43,453 bases of DNA, taken from NCBI GenBank assembly GCA_000482145.1, contig AUXH01000090.1, forward strand, positions 1 to 43,453, written 5' to 3'. The notes under the pieces are model-generated. The model was not told the origin of the DNA, made no database searches, and saw nothing but the letters and a program-made list of their open reading frames with translations. Positions 35,931 to 43,453 of this stretch are shown here, in pieces. The DNA is from Strigomonas culicis (lineage: Eukaryota; Euglenozoa; Kinetoplastea; Trypanosomatida; Trypanosomatidae). The position numbers and the translations under genes are program-made. The stretch's first letter is position 1. The number at the start of each line of letters is the position of its first letter.

Positions 35931-37229
35931 ATGGCCAGCACCAGCGCGCCGCCGCCGAAGCGTCAGCGCCCGGGCGGCGCGGAGAGCCTCCGCGGCACCG
36001 TGTGGAGCCCCGGGCTGCTGCGCCGCGGCGGTGGCGCCGCCGCCGTCCGCCTCGCGGACCCCTTCCGTTGCCTCGTGCGGGGGGCGGAGGCGCGGCGCGC
36101 GCCCGGCCCGGCCCGCGGCGCGGCGCTTGGCCTGGACGCGAAGTACTTCTGCCCGGAGACGGGCCCTGCGCCGGCCGCGCTGCGCCGCCTCGCGCAGGCG
36201 CTGGAGAAGGTGGAGACCGGCGCGAATGTCTTTCTGGCGCCGCCGGCGGAGGGGCGTGCGTCCGCCGATGCTGCCGCGGCAGCGGGGCGGGCCTGCGGCG
36301 CGGACGTGCGGGCGCTGCTGCAGCTGTGGCTGCAGCTCCTGCGCCGCTGGCCGCTCTTTCTGCTGGACGGCGGCTACGTCGGCTGGTGGCTCCAGCACGG
36401 CGCCGTGACGCTCGCGGCGGCCGTCAAACGCTACCTCGCAGACAGCAGCGACGCCGGCAGCGCGGCCGCGGCGGAGGCCCACCAGCTGCTGCGCGCCCTG
36501 CGCACCGGGGCGAAGGATCTCTTCCTGAGCCTCTGCAATCTCCTGTCCCAGAGTCTTCTCCCGCCCGCCGGCGACGCCGACAGCGCCGGCGGCGGCCGGC
36601 GGTGCCGCGCCGCTGGGCCGGCTGCGGCCGGCGGTGGCGGTGGCGGGTGGCGCGTGCACCACGCCGCACTGCGCGAGGCGCTCGCCGCGCTGCGCACGCT
36701 GGCCTCGCTCTTCCTGGACCGCCCGTCTGCCGTGCTGCACGGCGACGACGCGGCGGGCGACGCCGAGGCGGAGCCGCAGAGCGAGCCGCCGCTCTTCTAC
36801 GCGCTGTGCTGCCTCGGCGGCAGCGTGCCGTGCGCCGTGCTGGAGCGGCTCGTGGAGCGGCACGGCCCGACCGGCGGCGGCGCGCGCGCCGCGGGTGCTG
36901 GGGCGGCGCCGCCCGACGACGTGGAGACGGCTCTGCTCTACATGTTCAGCACCATTGTGCGGCTTGCGAATGTGCTGGTGCCCTGCCTGGGCGGCCTGCC
37001 GCCGGCCATTATGGGTCGCGAGCTGACGCGGCTGCTGGGCCGCGTGGAGCTGCTCCGGCCGCTGCTGGTGCGCGCGGAGAAGAGCGCAGGGGCAGGACGA
37101 GGGGCCGGCGGCGTGCTGGGCTCCGAGGTGCTCTTGTCACAAGAGCTGTACACGGAGGCTGTAGAAAAGGTACGCGCACTGTGGGTTCTGGCCACCGCGC
37201 CTGAGGTGGAGCTGGCGATGACGGCCTGA
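35931..37229 (+). CDS. Ala/Leu-rich hypothetical protein
   Basis: I do not recognise this 432-residue protein. It begins with a short basic segment (PPPKRQRPGG) that could act as a nuclear localisation signal. After that it is helical, Ala/Leu/Arg-rich, with better-looking segments LLQLWLQLLRRWPLFLLDGG (about 126-145), AKDLFLSLCNLLSQSLLPP (about 193), FYALCCLGGSVPCAVLERLV (about 288) and LLYMFSTIVRLANVLVPCLG (about 335). These resemble amphipathic helical repeats rather than membrane spans. Gly-rich linkers separate them. The GC content is extreme, so antisense frames are open too, but only the + frame has a start next to the spacer boundary. An ATG at 35931 is preferred because upstream codons translate pyrimidine-rich leader. 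Confidence 0.7.
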   Translation: MASTSAPPPKRQRPGGAESLRGTVWSPGLLRRGGGAAAVRLADPFRCLVRGAEARRAPGPARGAALGLDAKYFCPETGPAPAALRRLAQALEKVETGANVFLAPPAEGRASADAAAAAGRACGADVRALLQLWLQLLRRWPLFLLDGGYVGWWLQHGAVTLAAAVKRYLADSSDAGSAAAAEAHQLLRALRTGAKDLFLSLCNLLSQSLLPPAGDADSAGGGRRCRAAGPAAAGGGGGGWRVHHAALREALAALRTLASLFLDRPSAVLHGDDAAGDAEAEPQSEPPLFYALCCLGGSVPCAVLERLVERHGPTGGGARAAGAGAAPPDDVETALLYMFSTIVRLANVLVPCLGGLPPAIMGRELTRLLGRVELLRPLLVRAEKSAGAGRGAGGVLGSEVLLSQELYTEAVEKVRALWVLATAPEVELAMTA

Positions 37230-37550
37230 TGGAAGAAGAGAAAAGGAACAACAACAAAAAAGCGAGAGGCCTCTTAAGCCGTAAGGCGCGTGGTGTGCGC
37301 TTCGTACACTTGAACTTAAACACTTACTTACGGTTGCGTAGGTACTTGTCACAAACACGTTTGTTTGTCTGCAAAGCATGATGTGTACCTGCAAGAGTGG
37401 GGCTAAACTGAAAGATTTTTTTTTTGGTTATCCTCCTTTTTACGTTGTCTTTTAACATCAACTATTGTTTCCTTCTCTCTCTCTCTCTTTCTCTTTGGAT
37501 GTGTGCTTCTGAGTGTTTTAGTACTACAGCAAAAGCAAAGTAAGAAAGAC
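37230..37550. other. Intergenic/UTR region
   Basis: A spacer of about 0.3 kb with a T run (37417-37425), a CT repeat (about 37470-37494) and A/T-rich sequence. No gene seen. Confidence 0.7.
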
Positions 37551-37565
37551 TTTTTTTTTTTGCAG
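37551..37565 (+). promoter_or_regulatory. Splice acceptor for GPN1
   Basis: An eleven-base T run immediately followed by GCAG (AG at 37564-37565), five nt before the ATG at 37571. It is one of the clearest acceptors in the window and fixes the start. Confidence 0.55.
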
Positions 37566-37570
37566 ATACC

Positions 37571-38554
37571 ATGGCGTCCTCCTCTGCGGACGGCGCACCG
37601 GCGGTGAACGCGTCCGCAGTCGCGTCGCCGGCTGCCAAGAAGCCGGTCGTCCTTCTGATCATCGGCATGGCCGGCACCGGCAAGACGACACTCGTGCACC
37701 GCCTGCAGCACCACGCGGCGCAGCAGCGCAAGTCCATGTACTTCGTCAACCTGGACCCTGCCGTCCTCCACGTGCCCTACAACGTGAACATTGACATCCG
37801 CGACACGGTGAACTACAAGGAGGTGATGCAGCAGTACCAGCTCGGGCCCAACGGGGCCATCCTCACGTCGCTGAACCTCTTCGCGACGAAGTTCCACCAG
37901 GTCGTGTCGCTGCTGGAGAAGAAGGACAACGTCGACTGGATCGTCATCGACACGCCGGGGCAGATCGAGGTCTTCACGTGGTCCGCCTCCGGCCAGCTCA
38001 TGACGGAGGCGCTGCGGGCTGCGCTGCCGACCGTCGCGCTTTTCGTCGCGGACACGACGCGCTGCATGAACCCGCACACCTTCGTCTCGACCATGCTGTA
38101 CTCGAGCGGCATCATGCTGAAGCAGCAGGTGCCGCTCGTCGTGGTGTTCAACAAGGTCGACGTCGTGACCGCCGACGTCGTCGTGTCGTGGATGCGCGAC
38201 GAGGACAAGTGGGAGACGGCGCTCGCGGGCGAGAGCGCGGAGGGCGGCGGCGGGCACGCGGCGGACGCGCTCGCCGTGGGCGGCGGCGGCGGCTACGCGA
38301 CCACCCTCGCGCAGTCGCTTGCCCTCTTTCTGCACGAGTACTACGAGGACCTGCCCTTCGCCTGCGTGTCGGCCGCCTCCGGGGCGGGCATGGACCAGCT
38401 GGAGGCGGCCGTCGCGGCCGCGCGGGTGACGGCGGAGGTGGAGATGCAGCAGGCACAGGCGCACGCGCAGGAGGTGCGGACGGCGCGGCAGCACCAGCAG
38501 CTGCAGGCCCTCGTGCGGGACGGGGCCGGGGATGAGGAAGCAGGCCGGTCGTGA
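37571..38554 (+). CDS. GPN1: GPN-loop GTPase GPN1 (XAB1/Npa3)
   Basis: A 327-residue GTPase of the GPN family, which is needed for assembly and nuclear import of RNA polymerase II (and helps other polymerases). Motifs are intact: P-loop GMAGTGKTT (32-40), FVNLDPAV (58-65), the diagnostic Gly-Pro-Asn loop LGPNGAI (91-97), switch II DTPGQIEVFTWSASG (127-141) and NKVD (194-197). The TWSASG segment points to GPN1 rather than GPN2 or GPN3. A Gly/Ala-rich insertion at about 220-245 separates the guanine-binding motif from the C-terminal helix. The C-terminal tail, Gln/Ala/Glu-rich, is shorter than in fungal Npa3. GTPases of this family work as dimers through the GPN loop. Confidence 0.93.
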   Translation: MASSSADGAPAVNASAVASPAAKKPVVLLIIGMAGTGKTTLVHRLQHHAAQQRKSMYFVNLDPAVLHVPYNVNIDIRDTVNYKEVMQQYQLGPNGAILTSLNLFATKFHQVVSLLEKKDNVDWIVIDTPGQIEVFTWSASGQLMTEALRAALPTVALFVADTTRCMNPHTFVSTMLYSSGIMLKQQVPLVVVFNKVDVVTADVVVSWMRDEDKWETALAGESAEGGGGHAADALAVGGGGGYATTLAQSLALFLHEYYEDLPFACVSAASGAGMDQLEAAVAAARVTAEVEMQQAQAHAQEVRTARQHQQLQALVRDGAGDEEAGRS

Positions 38555-38756
38555 CGCGCGCGGGGGCGGGGGGGTGCAGCACACCGTTAAGGCAAAGTAA
38601 GTGTACAGTTCACGTTTAAGCTGTGGCAACGAGTCATGCGGCGCATTAAAGCACAAAAATGAAATAAAATGAACATAAAACCATGAGGGACTAAGAAAAA
38701 AAAACATGATTAATGAACCAACACATACGCACATATAGGGTCTTTGAAATATGGTA

Positions 38757-38790
38757 TGCTTTCCTCTCTCCTCCCTTCTTTCTCCGATAG
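38757..38790 (+). promoter_or_regulatory. Splice acceptor for endonuclease G gene
   Basis: T/C tract followed by CCGATAG (AG at 38789-38790), 19 nt before the ATG at 38809. Confidence 0.5.
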
Positions 38791-38808
38791 ACGATACCGC
38801 TCCTCAGG

Positions 38809-40419
38809 ATGGGAAAAGGTCTCTTCTACCTGAACGCGCCGACCGCGGCGGCACCCGCCACCCCCCTCGCGGCAGGGGCGCCGCCCCTCGCTCCCTCGCG
38901 CCCCCTGTCGCTGCCCGCCGTGCGCCACGACCCGTACCGCCTCGCCGCGGCGGTCGCCGCCTGCACCTTTACCGTCGGCTCCGTCGCCGGCTGGTCCGCG
39001 CGGCGGAGGCTGCTGCCGTGGCTGCGGTCGCACCGGTTGCTGCGCGCGCGCCGGCGGTGGGACCCGCTGTGGCTCGTCCCCTCCACGACGCTGCCCGCGC
39101 GCTGGGCGGCGCTCGCCGGCCCCCGCTGGAGCGGCCGCCGCGGCCGCTCCGACCTGCTCGCGGCGCGCGCGGCGCGCGGCGAGCGCGGCGGCGTGCTGGC
39201 CGGCACGGTCGGCGGCCAGCTGCTGCTCGCGCACATGGAGGCGCGCGGCCGCGCGCTCGCGGCGGAGCGGTGGCGGCAGCTGCCGAACCGCCGCTGCGTC
39301 GCGCCGCAGCTGCTGCTGCTGCAGAAGCAGGCCTTCAACCTCCTCTACGACGCGCCGTCGCGCTGCGCGGTGTGGTGCGGGTACTACCTCACGCAGGAGA
39401 TGGTCGAGCTCGCGCGGCAGCAGCCGCGTGGCACGCTCTTCTTCCCCGACCCGACGCTGCCCGCGGCGGCCCGCCACGCGCCGAGCGGCGTGCGGCTCAA
39501 GGGCTACGACCGCGGGCACCTCGCCCCGCACGCGGCCGTCGCGGTCTCGCCGCAGGCGGCGCTGGAGGCCGCCTTCCTCAGCAACGTGGTACTGCAGCAC
39601 GGCAGCCTCAACCGCGGGCTGTGGAAGCAGCTGGAGAAGGCCACGCGCGACTTTGTGCTCGCCCCCGCCGCGGTGCCGCGCGGGCCGCCGGTGCTGTCGC
39701 TGCGGCAGTGGCTGCGGGAGAACAGCGGCCGTGGCGCGCGGCGCGCGAAGGCCGCGGATGCCGCCCGCCCGACGGTGCTGCACCGCCTCTTCGACGTGAG
39801 CGAGCGGCAGCAGGCGCCGCGGGCCGCCGCGTGGTGGCGCGGGCCCGCCGCCCTGCCCCGCACCGACCGCGCGCCCGGGGCGCTGGCGATCAGCGTCGGA
39901 CCGCTCTACGCCTCCGCCGCGATACGCACCGCGGCGCCGCGGCGCGGGCGCGGGCGGCCGGCCGCGCCGGGCGTCCCCCCGCTCGTGCCGGACGCGCTCT
40001 ACTTCGCTGTCTGGGACCTGCGCCGCAACCGCCACGTCGCGTTTGTCGTGCCGAACGACGCGAGCGCCGATGTGCCGACCGGCGCGTCCGCCGACGCGTG
40101 GGCGGCGCTGCTCGAGTCCTACGTCGTGCCGCTGCCGGACTTGGAGGCGCAGCTGACGCGGTCCATCGGGTACCTGGCGGAGTACAGCCAGCGCCGCGCC
40201 GCCACCGCTGCGGACGTGCCGCTGCAGCGGCCGAAGCGCCAGAAGGCCACGACAGCCTCTCCACCCGCAACCGCCAGTCCCTCGACCACCGACTCGACGT
40301 CAAGTCGTCGCTGGTCGTGGTGGAGCTTCCGCGGGGATGGGGGGAGCGCGGCGGCGCACGTGCCGCGTGTACGACTCTTTCCCATATATCAGCGTTACAT
40401 GAGCCTCTTTGAGCTGTAA
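38809..40419 (+). CDS. Endonuclease G-like DNA/RNA non-specific nuclease
   Basis: A 536-residue member of the beta-beta-alpha-metal nuclease family. The active-site motif DRGHLAP is at about 234-240 (H237 as general base). The metal-binding helix SNVVLQHGSLNRGLWKQLE follows at about 258-276 (N268 the likely Mg ligand). The later strands ISVGPLY (about 363) and VPDALYFAVWD (about 395) complete the fold. The N-terminal part has a hydrophobic segment (about 46-62) after a Pro/Ala-rich leader and then an Arg-rich stretch, consistent with a mitochondrial presequence plus inner-membrane anchor. At 536 residues it is longer than animal EndoG (about 300) owing to the N-terminal region and Ala/Arg-rich insertions between motifs. 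In trypanosomatids EndoG has been linked to programmed DNA degradation. The C-terminal extension (about 475-536) has low-complexity Ser/Thr. Confidence 0.9.
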   Translation: MGKGLFYLNAPTAAAPATPLAAGAPPLAPSRPLSLPAVRHDPYRLAAAVAACTFTVGSVAGWSARRRLLPWLRSHRLLRARRRWDPLWLVPSTTLPARWAALAGPRWSGRRGRSDLLAARAARGERGGVLAGTVGGQLLLAHMEARGRALAAERWRQLPNRRCVAPQLLLLQKQAFNLLYDAPSRCAVWCGYYLTQEMVELARQQPRGTLFFPDPTLPAAARHAPSGVRLKGYDRGHLAPHAAVAVSPQAALEAAFLSNVVLQHGSLNRGLWKQLEKATRDFVLAPAAVPRGPPVLSLRQWLRENSGRGARRAKAADAARPTVLHRLFDVSERQQAPRAAAWWRGPAALPRTDRAPGALAISVGPLYASAAIRTAAPRRGRGRPAAPGVPPLVPDALYFAVWDLRRNRHVAFVVPNDASADVPTGASADAWAALLESYVVPLPDLEAQLTRSIGYLAEYSQRRAATAADVPLQRPKRQKATTASPPATASPSTTDSTSSRRWSWWSFRGDGGSAAAHVPRVRLFPIYQRYMSLFEL

Positions 40420-40806
40420 GAGGCGGCCTCTTTTGGGGGATGGCAACGGCGACGTGCGTGGGAATTGTTTTGTTGCTTCTTTTTTTCTTTCTTTCTTTCT
40501 TTTCCCTTTGCAGTATTCTTATTACCATAACTCTGTAGACTCACCTAGACTCTCATTTTACCATATTGTTCTATATCACTGTACGTATCACCTCTTCCAA
40601 AAAAAAAAAAGATGGCTCTTTTTCATGCCCACCCCCGACGACAGATACCTTCAAAAGACTTCAAATGAACTCCGTCGATCTCACTCTTGTCATAATATGG
40701 CTTCTTTCTTTTCCTTCCACCTACCATGTGTGCCATATGAGTATTATAAAAAAGATAGTTGATATCACCTGTGTCATCTCTCGCGACACATTCTAACGCC
40801 TACAAT
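40420..40806. other. Intergenic/UTR region
   Basis: A spacer of about 0.4 kb with a TTTC repeat (about 40476-40502) and an A run (40599-40610). No gene seen. Confidence 0.7.
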
Positions 40807-40857
40807 TTTTTTTTTTGCCTTCATACTTTTTTTTTCTTTTGAACTTGAAAACTCTAG
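40807..40857 (+). promoter_or_regulatory. Polypyrimidine tract and splice acceptor for TPK
   Basis: Two T runs separated by CCTTCATAC, then CTCTAG at 40856-40857, 14 nt before the ATG at 40871. A CAG at 40867-40869 is an alternative. Confidence 0.5.
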
Positions 40858-40870
40858 CGTCCGTCTCAGC

Positions 40871-42286
40871 ATGTCGATTCGCAAACTGTGCTGCAACGAG
40901 GCACTGCGGCCGTGCGCCGCGGACGGACCGTCGGACGCGGCCGTGCCGCCGCTCGCCGCGGTGGTGCTGCTGAACAGCCCGACGAACGGGGAGTGGGAGT
41001 ACCGCGAGTACCTCCGTCTCTTCCTGTCGCGCCGCCTGCTGCCGGTCGGCGGCGCGCCGGCGGCGGCCACCTTCTTCCTGTGCGCGGACGGCGCCTACGA
41101 GCGTCTGTACCACTTCTACGCGGACCACGGCGTCGCCGCGCTGCTGGGCGACGGCCCGTCGGAGCGGGGCGAGCAGCACGCGGCGCAGGTGGCCGCGCTC
41201 CTCGACACGTGCGGCCTCTGCGACGTCGTGATCGGCGACATGGACAGTAGCCATGTCGGGGACGGCTCGCGGGCCGACCGGCACCTGCGCACGACGGAGC
41301 TCTACCCCGCGGTGAGTGCGATACCCGCGGAGGAGCTCGACCGCATCCTGGCGCGCGTGGCGCAGGCCACCGCGGCGCCGCCCGCCGAGACGCCGGCGCG
41401 GCGCCCGTGCCGCATCCCGGTGTCGTGCCAGATGACGACGGACTTCGAGAAGTGCATCCTGCTGCTGCAGCGGCTCCGTGCGCGGCTGCCCGCCGGTGGG
41501 CCGCAGGCCGCGGATGGCGCGGCGCCGGCGCCCTGGGTCGCCTTCTGCGAGGTGGCGGTGCGGAAGGAGCAGGACGCGTGCGCGGCGCTGTCGGCGGCGG
41601 GCGCGGCGAACGACGCGGCGCGGCTGGAGGCGGCGCGCTGCCACACGCTGCTGCGCGCGGCGGCCGGTGGCAGCGCCGCGCCGCTCTACGCGGGCACACG
41701 GGAGGAGGCCGCCGCGCACGGCTGCAGCGCCGGCTCGCCCACCGCGCCGGACTGCGGGGGGCGGGTGTGCACGGTGCTGCTGCCGCACGTCGCGGTGCTC
41801 GGCGCCTTCGGCGGCCGGCTGGACCACGAGCTGGGCAACCTGTGCTGCGTGCTGAAGTTCGCGACCGCCTTCCACCTCATGCTGACCAACGCGACCAACG
41901 TTGCCTTCGCCTGCTGGCCGGACGGCATCACGCAGTGGGTGACGCCGCGCGCGTGGGCGGCGGTGCCGGCGGAGCGCACGCACTGCGGCGTCATCACCAT
42001 GGGCGCAGTCCAACAGATCGAAACGACCGGGCTGCTGTACAACATGGTGAAGGGGCGGCCACACCGCTACGATGGCGTGACGCAGACGGAGGGCCTGCAG
42101 TTCGGCTTTGACGCGCTCATCTCCGCCTGCAACCAGTACCCCGGTGAGGTCGTCACGATCGACCTCCGCGGCGGCGTCACGGACAAGGACGCGGTGTTGG
42201 TGTCATGGCCGGCCGACAAGGCCGATGGGTTGCTCCCCTCCACAGCGCCGACCATCATCACCTGCGAGCGGGGATGGGACCACTGA
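40871..42286 (+). CDS. TPK: Thiamine pyrophosphokinase with large insertion
   Basis: A 471-residue enzyme that transfers pyrophosphate from ATP to thiamine, giving the cofactor thiamine diphosphate. Catalytic-domain motifs are in order: CADGAYERLY (71-80), IGDMDSS (121-127), TTDFEKCILLL (189-199) and GAFGGRLDHELGN (311-323). The C-terminal thiamine-binding beta-domain shows CGVITMGAVQQIETTGLLYN and LQFGFDALISACNQYPGE, where family members have the T-T-G-L and FG...S.SN signatures. Most homologues are about 250 residues. The extra length here lies between TDFEK and GGRLDH (about 200-300, Ala/Gly-rich) and at about 130-180. All recognised catalytic acidic residues are kept, so activity is likely. 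Trypanosomatids salvage thiamine and depend on this kinase. Confidence 0.92.
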   Translation: MSIRKLCCNEALRPCAADGPSDAAVPPLAAVVLLNSPTNGEWEYREYLRLFLSRRLLPVGGAPAAATFFLCADGAYERLYHFYADHGVAALLGDGPSERGEQHAAQVAALLDTCGLCDVVIGDMDSSHVGDGSRADRHLRTTELYPAVSAIPAEELDRILARVAQATAAPPAETPARRPCRIPVSCQMTTDFEKCILLLQRLRARLPAGGPQAADGAAPAPWVAFCEVAVRKEQDACAALSAAGAANDAARLEAARCHTLLRAAAGGSAAPLYAGTREEAAAHGCSAGSPTAPDCGGRVCTVLLPHVAVLGAFGGRLDHELGNLCCVLKFATAFHLMLTNATNVAFACWPDGITQWVTPRAWAAVPAERTHCGVITMGAVQQIETTGLLYNMVKGRPHRYDGVTQTEGLQFGFDALISACNQYPGEVVTIDLRGGVTDKDAVLVSWPADKADGLLPSTAPTIITCERGWDH

Positions 42287-42954
42287 GCACGCCAGCGAAC
42301 AAACAAACTAAGTCATACGATAGGTAATCAGAATAAAAAAAGGAGGGGTATAGAGAGAGGGAGAGAGTGACAACCAAAATAAGAGCAAGTTTTGCTTCAT
42401 AATAATGAATGTGGTGACACGTACAACCGTAATCAACCCACTGTGTGTTTGTTGTATATTTGTTTTCTCTCACTTTCCACACAGAGGTGCGACATTTCCT
42501 TTTTAAAAACAATATTGTTTCTACTTTAGTTTTTTTAGTGGGTTTGTCTACTCTGATTGACTGTTTCTTTTCGTTTGGTTTCTTCTTTCACTTTGATTGT
42601 GCGGATACTACTACTTATTTTTGTTCGCTCTCTCCATCTGGTGTGGCGTCACATGCCAACGTAGTAGATAAGCATGTCTAGATGCATTTGTGCATGCGAG
42701 AGGGGTGGGACCTATCTGACGGCACGCGTACTCGCATGTACATGTAACTATGTATAATGCTAATGTGTCATTGGTTGATCTACTTTTTTTTTTCCATTGT
42801 CTTTCTTGATTTGCAACAGTACATTTTGAGATTCATTCTGCATCATCTCAACTTTTTCTTACCGCTGTGACTTGTCCCGTTGTTTATATCCTCTTCTTGA
42901 ACAAAAGGCAATGCATGTATTCTGTTTTCCTTTGTTTCAAATCCATACATACAC
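42287..42954. other. Intergenic/UTR region
   Basis: A spacer of about 0.7 kb, T-rich with no convincing frame or RNA gene. Confidence 0.7.
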
Positions 42955-43050
42955 TTCCCTTTTTCTCTCATCCCTCCCTCTCTCTTTTTCTCGTTCTCTT
43001 TTTTTTTTCTGCCACTTCTGTCTCTGTCTGCTTCATTGAAGGAACCTTAG
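42955..43050 (+). promoter_or_regulatory. Polypyrimidine tract and splice acceptor region for eS4
   Basis: Long T/C tract (42955-43032). The first AG beyond it is the GAAG near 43040 or the CTTAG at 43049-43050, a few nt before the ATG at 43055. Short 5' UTRs are usual for ribosomal protein genes. Confidence 0.45.
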
Positions 43051-43054
43051 AGAA

Positions 43055-43453
43055 ATGGCTAAGAAGCACCTCAAGCGCCTGTATGCGCCCAAGGACTGGA
43101 TGCTGAGCAAGCTGACGGGCGTCTTCGCGCCCCGTCCTCGTGCCGGGCCCCACAAGCTCCGCGAGTGCCTGCCTCTGCTGGTGATCATCCGCAACCGCCT
43201 CAAGTACGCCCTGAACGCGCGCGAGGCTGAGATGATCCTCCGCCAGAACCTTGTGCACGTCGACCACCACCCCCGCCGTGACACCAAGTACCCCGCGGGC
43301 TTCATGGATGTCATCGAGATCCCCAAGACCGGCGACCGCTTCCGCATCCTGTACGACGCCAAGGGCCGCTTCGCGCTCGTGAACGTGTCCGAGGCCGAGG
43401 GCAACATCAAGCTGCTCAAGGTCACGAACCTGTACACCGCCACCGGCCGCATC
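43055..43453 (+). CDS. RPS4: 40S ribosomal protein S4 (eS4), 5' part
   Basis: The first 133 residues of eS4, running off the window end in frame. It opens with [20 protein letters not shown], the typical eS4 N-terminus, followed by [20 protein letters not shown], the S4-type RNA-binding stretch ([39 protein letters not shown]) and the beginning of the central domain ([15 protein letters not shown]). The full protein in eukaryotes is about 260-275 residues, so roughly half is present. It is a structural protein of the small cytosolic subunit. Codon use is strongly C-ending, as expected of a highly expressed gene. Confidence 0.98.
   Translation, partial: MAKKHLKRLYAPKDWMLSKLTGVFAPRPRAGPHKLRECLPLLVIIRNRLKYALNAREAEMILRQNLVHVDHHPRRDTKYPAGFMDVIEIPKTGDRFRILYDAKGRFALVNVSEAEGNIKLLKVTNLYTATGRI

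Noticed and set aside
40409..40762. 117-codon frame after the endonuclease gene
   Set aside because: It lies in AT-rich UTR sequence, crosses an A run, and has no domain.

Overview
The window reads as a piece of a nuclear chromosome from a trypanosomatid (Kinetoplastea). All the genes I can support lie on the + strand. They are intron-less, very GC-rich at third codon positions, and separated by AT-rich, T-tract-laden spacers with polypyrimidine runs followed by AG just upstream of most start codons. That is the layout of a directional polycistronic unit processed by spliced-leader trans-splicing and polyadenylation. No strand switch, tRNA, rRNA or snRNA gene was recognised. The genus cannot be fixed from the sequence alone.

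Region by region: 1-22.3 kb is a run of housekeeping and lineage-specific genes. It holds a low-complexity Asn/Ser/Pro/Gly protein, a WD40-repeat protein, a NAPE-PLD-like metallo-beta-lactamase hydrolase, a type II membrane O-fucosyltransferase-like protein, RNA polymerase III subunit RPC5, an EDC4/Ge-1-like decapping scaffold, an AK7-like adenylate kinase with a Rossmann domain and Dpy-30 tail, an FKBP15-like coiled-coil protein and a multi-pass membrane protein. At 22.4-22.76 kb the spacer holds an unusual compact block with a strong hairpin, an oligo-A end and flanking 24-nt direct repeats; it may be a degenerate retroposon or a structured RNA.

From 23.1 to 33.5 kb lies an accessory surface-protein array. 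It has two tandem pairs (families A and B) of type I membrane proteins with signal peptide, cysteine-containing C-type-lectin-like ectodomain, one membrane span with a Cys-Cys border, and a variable cytoplasmic tail. Ectodomains within a pair are almost identical while the tails diverge. Copy A1 carries, after its stop codon, an out-of-frame relic of the tail still used by A2. Spacers here are much longer (1-2.5 kb) than elsewhere.

From 35.1 kb housekeeping genes resume: an LYR-motif protein, an unknown Ala-rich protein, the GPN-loop GTPase GPN1, a membrane-anchored endonuclease G, thiamine pyrophosphokinase, and the first 133 codons of ribosomal protein eS4, cut by the window end.

Genes in such units are normally not functionally grouped, so neighbours should not be read as operons. 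There are loose themes: polymerase assembly (RPC5, GPN1), mRNA decay (EDC4), mitochondrion (LYR protein, EndoG) and host-facing surface (A/B family). The most interesting parts are the lectin-like array with its tail turnover, the 22.4 kb element, and the divergent FKBP15-like and EDC4-like proteins.
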